Shown: positions 56,801-64,000 of the stretch, in pieces | Position numbering within the stretch: the first letter of the stretch is position 1 | Layout: every line of letters starts with the position of its first letter | Source: Synaphobranchus kaupii | Lineage: Eukaryota > Chordata > Actinopteri > Anguilliformes > Synaphobranchidae | NCBI GenBank assembly: GCA_029718625.1 | Contig: CM056376.1 | Location: 80,806,541 to 80,870,540, forward strand | DNA length: 64,000 nucleotides | Direction: 5' to 3' | Notes under the pieces: generated by a model | The model's database searches: none | What the model saw: only the letters and a program-made list of their open reading frames with translations | What the model was told of the DNA's origin: nothing | Program-made: the position numbers and the translations under genes

Positions 56801-59800
56801 TAAGAAAGCAGTGAATGACAAACAAAAATCCACTTAAGTGTTGCTATGTGAATGTTTTTGAAGTTATCAGGGAAAACTGACTATGCATTAACTGTTTTGG
56901 TTAAAAAACTAGGCCAGAATAACTTTATGAATTTATACCGATTGGTAGTTTGTGTTGCAATAAAAGCAATGATACATTTAGGTTTTTGATTTGTGACGAT
57001 GTGCAAGTCTGCATGGTTATGTTCACCAGGAAATGGGTTAGTTTGGGTTTTTTGACAGGTCATTCATAGCCTTTATTTGACAAATTGAGGAAACAATGTC
57101 TGAGCACTCTGTTTATTAAAATAACATTATTACTTTACTAGCGTAGGCTTTTGTCCAATTTAAACTCAATTCATTTGACACTCTCTTAATTAATTGGCCC
57201 ACTCACAAATTACGTTGGCCCACCCACGATTTAAATCCTGCCACCGCTACTGGTTAAGTAGCTTATGTTGCTAGTTAGCTCACTATAATGTGTTAAATGT
57301 TATCTAAATTATTTGATTTGTCTTACCACTACCAACAGTTTGACCTTGCTTAAGAGTGTGCGTCTTTATTCAACATCAGGGGCCCTATCTTGGCGATCTT
57401 GGCGCTTAGTCTAAGCGCATGGCGCTAAGTCCATTTAGGGCGTGTCCAAGTCCACTTTTGCTATTTTAACGGCGTGTTTTTTTGGCGCTAAGCACGGCGC
57501 ATGGCGCAACTGGGCTGAACCTAGTCGCTTCATTAATTATAGGTGTGTCTTGGGCGTGACATTCAATAAACCAATCAAAATGTCATATCCCATTCCCTTT
57601 AAAAGCCTGCTTTTCCACCTTGGCGGATTGCTTATGATGGCGAAACAGACATGCTCGTGCGTGTTTAGTGTGATCAAGGAATAGGCTAAATGGAGTATGA
57701 TCAATATTATTCGGACTAACCATTAGCCTATGAGTTCCCGGTAATTCCAGACAGGGCTGTTATTTTACAAAATATGTGCGGTTAAATTTCGTTAAAAGGA
57801 CCTGCAACAGCTGAGAATAAGCTATCAATGGCTTCAGTCTCACCTTAGAAAACGCCAAATTAGCCTGCTTGTTCAGCGAATTTCGTTTGATTATGCAATG
57901 AAAGTGTAAAACATCAATTCCAAGAGGCTGTTCTCATGGAGTTCTCGAAGTTCAAGCTTCATCCAAAGTTCATTAGGCTACCTGCATAGTAGGCTAATAT
58001 TGATTAATAACATACATACCGTTATTTTGCCTTAATGATGACACTAAATATCCATACAATAAAGCTGTCAGGTTCGCAACCCATAAGTTCACGCATATTT
58101 CCCCTTGTTTAATAATGTCCTGTTTATGGAAATGTGACCAACCTGTTTTACTCGTAGCGTAATCCTTTAAAACAATCCACTTTCCCAGGAAGACCGTTAA
58201 ACGTGCAGAGAATGGCATTAAAATTAATTGTGAATTAATTGTGTAACGTGCTGCAAATTTGTTTTAGTTTCTAATTAGACGCTTAGTTCTCTTTAAAATC
58301 GTTTTGTTCAGTTAAGGAATAACGGGTGAAATCAGCTGGGTTTTAAACGGTGAGAGTATGGAAACCTGGTCACTGTCATTTAAAAAAATATGAAGGACGA
58401 AGAATAGCTAAGGTTACATTTTAGTTAACATGGTGACATCTCCGTTTTTTAACCATAGGCTATCGAAAAAAACCTTATGCACAGCGAATTCGCTGTAGCC
58501 TAGGCTATTTGAAAAACAATAAATGCAATATTCACTGGACAAGGTTTTGAACTTTTTTCAGTCACAAACCATTCTATTTACTTACAGGCTGTATTCATAG
58601 ATAAACAGAGCTGTATTGTAATGACATCTGAAGCGCATTTTCAGAACTTAAATGTCCGTCTATTGCCGTGCGCGAGTTTTCCATTGAATGACAATTCACG
58701 CATTGGGCTCTATTTTCAAACCAGCGCAAGGGGACGGTATAGTCAAACGCAAGCTTGTTGACAGCATCAACGTCTTAAAACTGGCGCTATGGCGTTTCTC
58801 AGCAATACCGCTAGGATCAACAAATTCTCAACATAACATCCTTTCGCTTGCGCTGCAGTGGGATGGGTGGCGCTGTCTGGGGCGTGTTCTAAAATACTTT
58901 CGGCTCATTGACAATTTGAACCAACGAAAACCCATTGCGTTATGATCAGCTGGAACCACCTCTTAGCGGAAACGCAATAGACTGGCAATTTGGTAACTTA
59001 TTAGTCATGTAGTTCTATGTAGTGTCTATAGGTGATGCCAACATTACACTTCCATTTAATGAACAAATAGCCTATAATTATTATTAATTCATTTTAATTT
59101 AAACTACTAGAATAAAACAGGACAACTTACAAGAAACTTGCGATCATGTAGGCCAATAGCCTATAATATATAAATTACACATTGACACAGTTGAATCATA
59201 AGCCTACCATTTGAATCATAATTATGCCTACATCACCTAATGTAGGCTAATTAATGCATTCGCCACCTCCTCCCGTGCCTTCCGAATTTCTGGGAGACGA
59301 GGTGGTGTGGATTGTGATCCATAAATTACTACAGTCCTAGCCTGTACTTCTGTTGCAAGTATGTCTGATTCCTGTGCGGAAAATCGCTCTTGTCGTTGAC
59401 GGTCCAGTGCGTTTGGGTTGCTCATTATGAAATTGCATGGAGCGATTGCGTTCCAACTGGCTTTTTTTTAAAGCATGAGAACAACAATTTGATTGGCTAC
59501 CATAGAGACACACCTTGGACATTTAAACCCAGCCTTTTAGCAATACCGCCATAAGGTGCGCCAAGATTGCCGTCATTAAATTACCAAATTTCTCGCCGAC
59601 ACGCCCTCAGAGCGATACCGCCAAGCGATTACTCTTGCGTTCACCATTGCGTTTGGTTCATTAAAATAGAGCCCATTAGGTGCAAAGACAATTTGCGCAT
59701 TGGGCTTGATAGCTATAGGTGTTATCAGCTCCTTTTTAATGGATAGCCATTGTCCCGTACCATCGCACATCGCCTGGATGTTGATGGAGTGGGCTGAGAG

Positions 59801-62800
59801 CAATGTAATGTGGCATTGTTTCCCTTCGCTGAGGGAAAGGTATGTGGACCTATGGAACCTTTTATTATTATGCATTTTTGATATAGCCTACACAATAATA
59901 ATATTTCACATTGTGATCTACATATTTTAGTCATGCCTGTGCACGCCCCTGTGTGTAACAGACAGGAGGGTATGCGCGTTGTGCACACGCCTATGTAGAC
60001 GCACTTATATGCGCCGTTAAAATAGCATGTAAACAACTGCGACATGACTTTAGACCAGGTTTGTGGTGGTTCTAGCGCAAGCGCTTTCTGCTGGCTCAAG
60101 ATAGCAATACGCCAAAAAGAATCCTGGCCACTCCTCATCTTAAGACCAACACGCCCAGTTCACTAATGATGGCGCAAGAGTGGCGTTAGCGTTAGGCGTT
60201 ATTATGGACCTAGCGCCGGGTGTAAGATAGCAAAGACACTTGCGTTTGCGTTAGCGCCGCTTTGCACCAGGTGTAAGATAGGGCCCCAGTAGTGTGTTTC
60301 AGTTCACTAAACCTGGTACTAAGATAACTTAACGTTAGCCTACCTTTCATGATCCTGTGGTCTCAATGTTTGTGCTACAGTAAGTAAGTATTGTTGAACC
60401 CTATGGTCATGTGGTTTTAAGAGCAAATACAGGCAATGTTTATGACCAGCTACATATACATTTTCTTTTTATTGTAGGCTATCCATCAGCTACTCATCAT
60501 CACATGTTCAATACAACCAACCAGAGTCTAGTGTTGACTCTCTGATGAGTAAAACAACATGTTATCGAATTGCGTCAAGTAAAATCATGCATTCAATCTT
60601 GGGTATAACTGGGTTGGAATTATGACTGTAAACTACTTAATTTGTTAGAAAATGAAGGAGTATTTCCATTATAGCCTAAGGGAAAAGTAAGAGGTGTGGT
60701 GCACTGGACGCCATATGATATTGGTTGCTACATCTTCGGCAATAGAAGTAAGTGGTTATGTCCATTCAAAATCATAGCGTTCAGTGCTTTACCTACACAA
60801 TCGCGGGTGTCTGCATCTCTCTGAGTGCCATTCTACCTTATTTATTTATGTCTCTCATTGAAACCCATTGTAAACTGCAAAATACACCCAGGAGTGGGGG
60901 GGGGGGGGGGGGCTCTTGTAAATAAGAAATTTGATAGGTCGGTCTTGGTCGTGAGAGAAAAAACGAGTATTATCATTTGTTCCAATAAGATAAGCTCAAC
61001 AAGCCTACAAAGTTTTAACAGGCCCTTTAGTTATTACTGGCATGCTATCAGTACGGCTGAGTCTGGCTTTTGCATGCACACACACACACACACACACACT
61101 CACATTTGTGCAATTATAATCCCCTAGTATTCGTGTGTTGAGGAAGATGGATGACCAAGGGCTAGCTGCTGGTCTGGGTAGAATGCAGTGGGAGCTCGCC
61201 CTTTGTCTGCTACTGGCCTGGGTGGCCTGCTACTTCTGCATTTGGAAAGGAGTCAAATATTTTGGCAAGGTGAGTGAATGAGCAGAGCAGAATGGACAAA
61301 TACAGAGCAGAATGGAAAAATAAAGTGAAATAATCTGTCTGTAAACAATTGTTGGAAAAATTACTTGTGTCATGCACAAAGTACATGTCCTAACTGGCTT
61401 GTTTGCTAACATAAAATCTGTGGAGTGGTTAAAAATACGTTTTAATGACTTCAACCTAAGTGTATGTAAACTTCCGACCTCAACTGTATATGGGCCATTC
61501 TACAAAAGTCATGCAAATTGCTGTCCCTCTCTGATAAAAGTAAGAAATTGACCAATAAAATATTTCAATGCTATATTATTCATTAGATCATGTTATGTTT
61601 TAATATAATCCAAGATATAAATTGCAGTAATAATAGTTACATTTATCCGAAATCAACACTTATACTCTTGGGAGTATAAATTCCTATTGGGAGATGGCTG
61701 TCAACCCTTAAACTGGTGCATTAAAAAATAATACCCAAAACATTTTTGCCAATTTTTTTGACTTGTCTCATTCAATAACGCATGTAAATTTTTATCAAAT
61801 ATAAGTTAAAATATATATATATATTTTTTATATTTATATTTTGTAATAAATTTTATAATTCAAAAAACCTATCGAAAAAATGCCGTCCCCAATTTTTACA
61901 TCACAACTGAAACGTACACTGTTTGAGTCTGTGCAGTGAACCTGCTTGTAGCCACACCCCCCTTTTTTAAACCAGGAAATTAGACTGCCTTCATATGAAT
62001 CAAGGCCACATGGTGAGTAGCTAGGTTTTAGCGTTTTGATATAATTGTCCTTCAAAGTATGAAAATTAGTCTGTGGTTTTAAGAGACGTCATTCTCAAAC
62101 ATCCAAGTTTTCATATTAGAGAAAAAAAGTTGATTTCATAACTGTAGATTTGATTAAAAGGAAGGTGCACCTGCACAGAGAAGTGGTTGCTAACCATGTG
62201 CTTGCTAAATCTTTTGTTTTGTGGCCAAAATGAGCCAAAATTGTCACAACCGAAACAGTCACTACCGAAACAAATGGTATTGTTTTGGTTGTGACAGGCC
62301 TGTTTCGGTTGGTGACACTTGTCCGTAAATTCTTATTAAAGACAATAAATAGTGTACAATGTACAAACCTCAATTCCAAAAAAGTTGGGACAGTGTATAA
62401 AATGTAAATAAAAGCAGAAAGCAATGATTTGCGAGTCCTTTTTGTATTCAGTTGAAAACAGTACAAAGACAAGATATTTCATGTTTTAACTAATCAACTT
62501 TATTGTTTTTTGTAAATATACACTCATTCTACATTTGAAAACAAATATCGTTTTCAATTAAATATATAGACAATAGAATTTACAAATCATTGCTTTCTGC
62601 TTTTATTTGCATTTTCCGTACTGGCCCAAATTTTTTGGAATTGAGGTTTCAGTAAGAGGTGTCACAACCGCAACGACGTGGTCACAACCGAAACACCTGC
62701 TGTTTTGTACATTTTTTTGAATAATATGAATAATCAATCAAATATCCAAGATATTGTCCTAGTGATGGTATATATCTGTTCTGTATATTGTTCTGTAAAG

Positions 62801-63899
62801 CGTCTTTGTGACAGTCGTCTGTGAAAAGCACTATATAAATAAAATTGAATTGAATTGAATATATAATCTCATAAATAAGAGTCTATAAAATTCATGTGAT
62901 CAAATCTGTCCATTTTATAGAGAACATTTGCACGTAGTTTTCACTAAATTTCATTAATTCAATGTTTTATTTGATTAAAAAATGTATTTATTCAATTGAT
63001 TAAAATTCAACAGCAGTCAAAATCTTTTTTCAAAAATGTCATTTTCAAAGGGGTGAATTAAACTTATCAACTGGGTGTGTAATTTTATTTCAAAAGCAGG
63101 GTTTACACCATGTTTCAGTTGTGACATATTTAGGAGCAGTCAGTAAATTCATCCTTATTCTGAAAAAATGACATGTGATAGTATATTTATGCATCTAAAA
63201 GTGTAACACATATATTATAAAATTATTTTGCAAAAAGAATACAAATGTACACTTTTCTCCAACCCTCAATTTGCACGACTTCTGTAGAATGGCCCATATA
63301 GCCAAGGTGAGCAAGGAGGGGGCGGAAGGGTCCTACCGACATTTTGCTAGCCTTTTCTGGTAGCTTGCTAACAACATTGAACGAAATTGTACTTATTGTA
63401 CTCCATATTTCGCCACCATTTGGACTATATCATGGTCAGGTAACTACACAACCCAAAGTTCAGTTGTGCTTTAGGAAGAGAGAAAGCTGACCATAGAAGT
63501 TTTTTATTTGTTTATTTGTGTAGCCTTTATTTTACCAGGCAGGTCAATTAAGAACAAATTCTTATTTACAATGACGGCCTGGCAAGATGCAGTAAAGCCT
63601 CTTGAGGGTGAGAGGTAGGGGGTAAAGGAACAGGGATTGGGGTGGGACAGGATGGTGGAACATAATGGCTGTATTCTACTACCACAACAAATGCAATGGC
63701 AAGCACAGGCCAATCTAACTCATTCTGCAGCTCTAATTTTGAGAATGGTACATCTGTCTCAAAGGTGGTCTACTTCACGGTGGCTTTTCCATTCTTCCTG
63801 CTTATCATTCTCTTCATCCGTGGAGTGACGCTACCCGGGGCTTGGACGGGGATCATGTACTACATGTTTCCGGACTTCTCCCTGATCGGCTATGGATAC
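35624..63899 (+). CDS. SLC6-family Na+/Cl- dependent transporter (GABA/taurine/creatine branch), exons 1-7; 3' end off window
   Basis: Seven exons join in frame by GT-AG junctions into 289 residues, from the cytoplasmic N-terminus to after TM5: 35624-35816, 38793-38927, 41313-41453, 45254-45332, 48339-48380, 61128-61269 and 63765-63899. The family imports small solutes across the plasma membrane with Na+ and Cl-. Conserved features are the R29/W32 inner gate, GLGNMWRF in TM1, the FFLETALGQ segment in TM2, the loop-2 disulphide C150/C159, sequons at N161 and N174, and [14 protein letters not shown]1b ([11 protein letters not shown]) lacks the usual FPY and TM3 lacks the usual YY pair (C125, G126). 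The exon starting at 61128 ([12 protein letters not shown]) strongly resembles GAT2/BGT1. Which paralogue this is was not settled; a fish-specific member is possible. Confidence 0.88.
35888..36545. mobile_element. Inverted, shorter copy of the outer hAT element
   Basis: It reads as the reverse of 32350-32093, then directly of 30051-29690. It lacks the 2-kb nested hAT and has one CCGAGGGG where the other copy has the duplicated CCCCTCGG. The left end is near ACCGGCGGTAGCTATGGG; the right end fades near 36545. It lies in SLC6 intron 1. Confidence 0.8.
36546..38792. other. SLC6 intron 1, remainder
   Basis: 36620-36860 has recurring GACGTCC/AACGTCC words (for example TAGGACGTCCTTGGGACGTC) and looks like a dispersed repeat. 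Nothing else gene-like is seen; the rest is AT-rich. Confidence 0.4.
38793..38927 (+). CDS. SLC6 transporter exon 2
   Basis: The 135-nt exon (acceptor TTCTTTCCGCAG, donor CAGG|GTAAAA) encodes [40 protein letters not shown] and PMFQ: TM2 and the first inner loop, well conserved in the family. Confidence 0.92.
39171..39679. mobile_element. TA-flanked MITE (Tc1/mariner-like), copy 1
   Basis: CAAACCCCAATTCC at the left and GGAATTGGGGTTTG at the right are perfect inverted ends flanked by TA on both sides (39169-39170 and 39680-39681). Subterminal AAAAAAGTTGGGACAG is also inverted-repeated. It lies in SLC6 intron 2. Confidence 0.82.
39680..41312. other. SLC6 intron 2, remainder
   Basis: No exon or transposon end is recognised. 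The sequence is AT-rich. Confidence 0.4.
41313..41453 (+). CDS. SLC6 transporter exon 3
   Basis: The 141-nt exon (acceptor ATTCTTTTTTAG, donor ACAG|GTATGA) encodes TM3 and the start of extracellular loop 2. It begins [19 protein letters not shown] and ends [11 protein letters not shown]. The YY pair normally aligned with C125-G126 is missing. Confidence 0.92.
41800..41962. mobile_element. Short Tc1-like fragment
   Basis: ATAATTATTGGCGCCCCTGG near 41802 and AGAGGTGCCAATAATTCTGG near 41930 are inverted relatives, and the end GCGCACTGTAT resembles Tc1 termini. It is degraded and lacks coding sequence. Confidence 0.45.
42189..43540. mobile_element. hAT-like element with a nested TIR element
   Basis: CAGTGTTGGAG at the left and CCCCAACACTG at the right form inverted ends. 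The flanks AGAAAGAA and GGAAAGGA are a plausible decayed 8-bp duplication. TAGTTTAACTA words recur near the left end. A second element lies inside (42971-43359). Confidence 0.6.
42971..43359. mobile_element. TIR MITE nested in the 42-43 kb element
   Basis: AAAACTCCAAGGCACTCA at the left and TGAGTGCCTTGGAGTTTT at the right are inverted copies, preceded by CAGCAC and followed by GTGCTG. The interior repeats GGCACGACTCGGCAACACATG-like words, AT-rich elsewhere. Confidence 0.65.
44080..44837. mobile_element. Complete TTAA-ended foldback MITE
   Basis: It opens TTAAAGGGATAGTT and closes AACTATCCCTTTAA. Each arm is about 330-350 bp and the two are nearly perfect inverted copies, for example TACGGCGGCGGAGCG at about 44407 against CGCTCCGCCGCCGTA at about 44506. 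The loop is under about 60 bp. It lies in SLC6 intron 3. Confidence 0.85.
44838..45253. other. SLC6 intron 3, 3' end
   Basis: No exon or element is recognised before the exon 4 acceptor. Confidence 0.4.
45254..45332 (+). CDS. SLC6 transporter exon 4 (extracellular loop 2)
   Basis: The 79-nt exon (acceptor GCCTGCTGCAG, donor ACAG|GTAAAT) supplies the second loop cysteine (C159) and two N-glycosylation sequons (NRS, NNS). The loop is poorly conserved in this family, so the call rests on splice sites, phase and these motifs. Confidence 0.8.
45333..46365. other. SLC6 intron 4, 5' part
   Basis: AT-rich sequence with no recognised element or exon. Confidence 0.4.
46366..47359. mobile_element. Complete Tc1-type foldback element
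   Basis: CACTATTATTGGCACCCCTG at the left and CAGGGGTGCCAATAATAGTG at the right close a near-palindrome of two arms of about 480 bp, with a centre near 46950-46985. Single-arm relatives occur at 9052-9649 and 55618-55783. No transposase is present, so it must be moved in trans. Confidence 0.8.
47448..47676 (-). mobile_element. tRNA-derived SINE with an L2-type tail
   Basis: Read on the minus strand it has a pol III A-box-like TAGTATAATGGTTAAGGAAC and B box GGTTCGATTCC, then a body, then the tail GTCGCTCTGGATAAGAGCGT and TGTAA repeats. Exact 7-bp duplications ATTGTTA flank it (47441-47447 and 47677-47683). The tail matches the L2 LINE at 6112-6721, whose enzyme type presumably moved it. Confidence 0.88.
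47784..48307 (+). mobile_element. Tc1-family transposon, internally deleted
   Basis: The ends CACTGCCTAGCCAAAAAAA and TTTTTTTGGCCAGGCAGTG are flanked by TA. Inside is a 3' transposase fragment: [17 protein letters not shown] and [16 protein letters not shown], then a frame change before PDLN-like sequence. The N-terminal DNA-binding half is missing. It ends 31 bp before SLC6 exon 5. Confidence 0.85.
48339..48380 (+). CDS. SLC6 transporter exon 5 (42-nt micro-exon)
   Basis: The acceptor is TTTTTTTTCAG and the donor GGGA|GTAAGT. It reads [13 protein letters not shown], matching the end of loop 2 in GABA transporters (SPVxEFW). Both phases fit the neighbours. A Tc1 element ends only 31 bp before it. 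Confidence 0.8.
48407..48477. repeat. Minisatellite, 27-bp unit
   Basis: Two and a half copies of a unit containing CTGCCTGCTCATTTACCTGT follow SLC6 exon 5 by 26 bp. Confidence 0.75.
48689..50882. mobile_element. Harbinger-like non-autonomous element with a tandem-repeat core
   Basis: AGGCCCCAGCATACTTAAAA at the left and TTTTAAGTATACTGGGGTCT at the right are inverted ends. TTA duplications flank them (48686-48688 and 50883-50885), fitting the 3-bp TWA targets of PIF-Harbinger elements. The interior is made of repeated blocks and contains no recognisable transposase; the open frames of up to 261 codons run through the repeats and one TIR. It lies in SLC6 intron 5. Confidence 0.75.
48925..50080. 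repeat. Two-level tandem repeat array
   Basis: A short unit of about 63-66 bp (GAACAAAATCGCCCAGTC, then a ...GAGGAGACGTACC... part, then CGAACAGAACTACAGTTCC) occurs four times between about 49280 and 49520. A longer unit beginning like GAACAGAGATTTAACGTTCC and including AAGGCTACTTTCAGA recurs near 48930, 49210, 49620 and 49840. Confidence 0.75.
50886..51974. other. SLC6 intron 5, segment without recognised elements
   Basis: No transposon end, exon or RNA gene was recognised. The sequence is not conspicuously biased in composition. Confidence 0.35.
51975..52623 (-). repeat. 3' LTR of chromovirus copy B
   Basis: On the minus strand it starts TGTCATCG at 52623 after a purine tract. It shares long blocks with the LTR at 54505-55186 but shows several differences and lacks the last few bases, so the insertion is not recent. 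Confidence 0.8.
52640..53240 (-). pseudogene. pol: Integrase C-terminal remains, copy B
   Basis: The frame includes [17 protein letters not shown] and [15 protein letters not shown], then the start of a chromodomain broken by stops near 52750. The integrase core is deleted: the zinc-domain words [18 protein letters not shown] join directly to [18 protein letters not shown] at about 53160-53190. Confidence 0.75.
53076..53640 (-). pseudogene. pol: Protease fused by deletion to integrase, copy B
   Basis: An open frame of 183 codons starts with late protease sequence ([16 protein letters not shown]) and an acidic linker, then passes straight into the integrase zinc domain ([15 protein letters not shown]). 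All of RT and RNase H are missing at the junction. It is open by chance of deletion and is not a working enzyme. Confidence 0.72.
53614..54365 (-). pseudogene. gag: gag remains, copy B
   Basis: Two overlapping frames (54365-54102 and 54180-53614) show the capsid blocks [37 protein letters not shown] and [19 protein letters not shown] frame change near 54150 splits them. The N-terminus at about 54365 ([15 protein letters not shown]) is preserved here and missing in copy A. Confidence 0.8.
54505..55186 (-). repeat. 5' LTR of chromovirus copy B
   Basis: It spans TGTAAGGTTCGGAGAACC to CCATGACA on the plus strand. It contains the promoter-like CTATATATAGCC near 55059-55070. About 30 bp more is present than in its partner. 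Confidence 0.8.
55502..56020. mobile_element. Sleeping Beauty-like Tc1 MITE
   Basis: CAGTTGAAGTCGGAAGTTTA at the left and TAAACTTCCGACTTCAACTG at the right are the ends of Sleeping Beauty-type Tc1 elements, flanked by TA. Inner direct-repeat-like words (GTCTGACCCACTGGAATTG) are seen at about 55823-55841. It carries a piece of the Tc1-type foldback instead of a transposase. Confidence 0.88.
55618..55783. mobile_element. Foldback fragment inside the Sleeping Beauty-like MITE
   Basis: ACAGCTAAATCTAGTCCCAC through CATGGCATGCAAAGG matches the right arm of the foldback at 46366-47359. It is a third copy of this family in the window. Confidence 0.75.
58705..59674. mobile_element. Inner Harbinger-like element
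   Basis: GGGCTCTATTTT at the left and AAAATAGAGCCC at the right are perfect inverted ends with ATT on each side (58702-58704 and 59675-59677). It contains a Myb/SANT-like relic, the second protein of Harbinger transposons. Confidence 0.78.
59237..59425 (-). pseudogene. Myb/SANT-like protein fragment of a Harbinger element
   Basis: The 62-codon frame reads [20 protein letters not shown] and [16 protein letters not shown]. The pattern of an F-S/T-x-x-E start, hydrophobic helix and a K/R-rich third helix with an interrupted tryptophan position fits the Myb/SANT-like proteins that accompany Harbinger transposases. It ends early, so only the N-terminal part remains. Family assignment is by eye. 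Confidence 0.45.
60290..61127. other. SLC6 intron 5, 3' end
   Basis: It contains a run of about 17 G at 60897-60912 and a (CA)n tract at 61075-61099, 28 bp before exon 6. No other element is recognised. Confidence 0.5.
61128..61269 (+). CDS. SLC6 transporter exon 6
   Basis: The 142-nt exon (acceptor ATCCCCTAG, donor CAAG|GTGAGT) encodes the end of loop 2 ([10 protein letters not shown]), TM4 ([19 protein letters not shown]) and the inner loop KGVKYFGK. This block is the closest to mammalian GAT2/BGT1. Confidence 0.93.
61323..61486. mobile_element. Right half of a second Sleeping Beauty-like MITE
   Basis: It matches 55855-56020 and ends CCTCAACTG followed by TA. The left half is absent. It abuts the next element directly. 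Confidence 0.8.
61489..63300. mobile_element. TIR element with a repeated GTCACAACCGAAAC motif
   Basis: TATGGGCCATTCTACAAAAG at the left and CTTCTGTAGAATGGCCCATA at the right are inverted ends. The interior has no coding sequence but carries eight direct or inverted versions of a 14-bp motif. A TA-flanked MITE is nested at 62364-62652. It lies in SLC6 intron 6. The superfamily is not known to me. Confidence 0.7.
62364..62652. mobile_element. TA-flanked MITE, copy 2
   Basis: It has the ends of the element at 39171-39679 (CAAACCTCAATTCC and GGAATTGAGGTTTC) and TA on both sides; it is shorter by about 220 bp. Confidence 0.75.
63505..63655. repeat. Dispersed fish repeat
   Basis: TTTTACCAGGCAGGTCAATT and TTCTTATTTACAATGACGGC are words of a repeat very common in salmonids and other fish. 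It lies 110 bp before SLC6 exon 7. Confidence 0.55.
63765..63899 (+). CDS. SLC6 transporter exon 7
   Basis: The 135-nt exon (acceptor CTGTCTCAAAG, donor ATAC|GTAAGT) encodes TM5 ([20 protein letters not shown]) and [18 protein letters not shown] at the start of loop 3. The gene continues past 64000. Confidence 0.92.
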
Positions 63900-64000
63900 G
63901 TAAGTCTACGGGACTGTGGGGATGCGAAATGACACTATTCAGACCTTGTGACAAACCAATTATACTCTTAGATCCATACCGGTGTTTGGAAATGCAGGGC

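Larger units (their letters stand above)
55329..57252. mobile_element. hAT element hosting a Sleeping Beauty-like insertion
   Basis: Exact 8-bp duplications GTTAAGTA flank it (55321-55328 and 57253-57260). The ends CAGTCCCGGCG and CGCTACTG are short, imperfect inverted repeats. A short frame [17 protein letters not shown] at about 56155 resembles a hAT transposase N-terminus, and [11 protein letters not shown] near 56610 its C-terminal box, but most coding sequence is gone. Confidence 0.72.
57380..60286. mobile_element. Outer Harbinger-like element
   Basis: GGGCCCTATCTT at the left and AAGATAGGGCCC at the right are inverted ends with a 3-bp CAG on each side (57377-57379 and 60287-60289). Subterminal words (TTGGCGCTTAG, TAGCGCCGC) are rich in GGCGC. 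A second element is nested at 58705-59674. No intact transposase is recognised. Confidence 0.72.

Overview
The window is vertebrate nuclear DNA, almost certainly from a teleost fish. The evidence is intron-rich vertebrate genes with GT-AG junctions, two nuclear tRNA genes, and a dense set of transposons typical of ray-finned fish: Ty3/gypsy elements, an L2-type LINE with a matching tRNA-derived SINE, Sleeping Beauty-like Tc1 ends, hAT and Harbinger-like elements, and many foldback MITEs. The species cannot be named from sequence alone.

Layout. 1-4785 is a decayed, minus-strand Ty3/gypsy chromovirus, cut off at the left edge and joined to a long foldback MITE (4785-5582). 5733-10221 (minus strand) holds six exons of parp11, a WWE-domain mono-ADP-ribosyltransferase. 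They are too short to appear as long ORFs; splice sites and phase join all six in frame. The last exons lie beyond the left edge. 14008-14266 has a divergent tRNA-Lys(CTT)/tRNA-Asn(GTT) pair. 15332-24887 is an old element with hAT-like ends, split by a young, apparently intact Ty3/gypsy element (16092-23351). That element has two 913-bp LTRs alike by eye, ATAT target duplications, intact gag and pol, and a textbook -1 frameshift site at the gag stop. 29249-32359 is a hAT element carrying a second hAT, which carries a further TIR element; an unfilled copy of the first junction sits at 35.9-36.5 kb.

35624-63899 (plus strand) holds seven exons of an SLC6-family Na+/Cl- coupled transporter of the GABA/taurine/creatine branch. 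It runs off the right edge. It is unusual at TM1 and TM3 positions that normally form the substrate site. Its introns are full of transposons, including a 12.7-kb intron with a Harbinger-like element carrying tandem repeats, an internally deleted second chromovirus copy, a three-layer hAT/Sleeping Beauty/foldback nest and a Harbinger-in-Harbinger nest.

The two protein genes have no visible functional link. parp11 acts in mono-ADP-ribosylation and the SLC6 gene in plasma-membrane transport. The rest of the window is a record of successive transposon insertions, several with clean target-site duplications.
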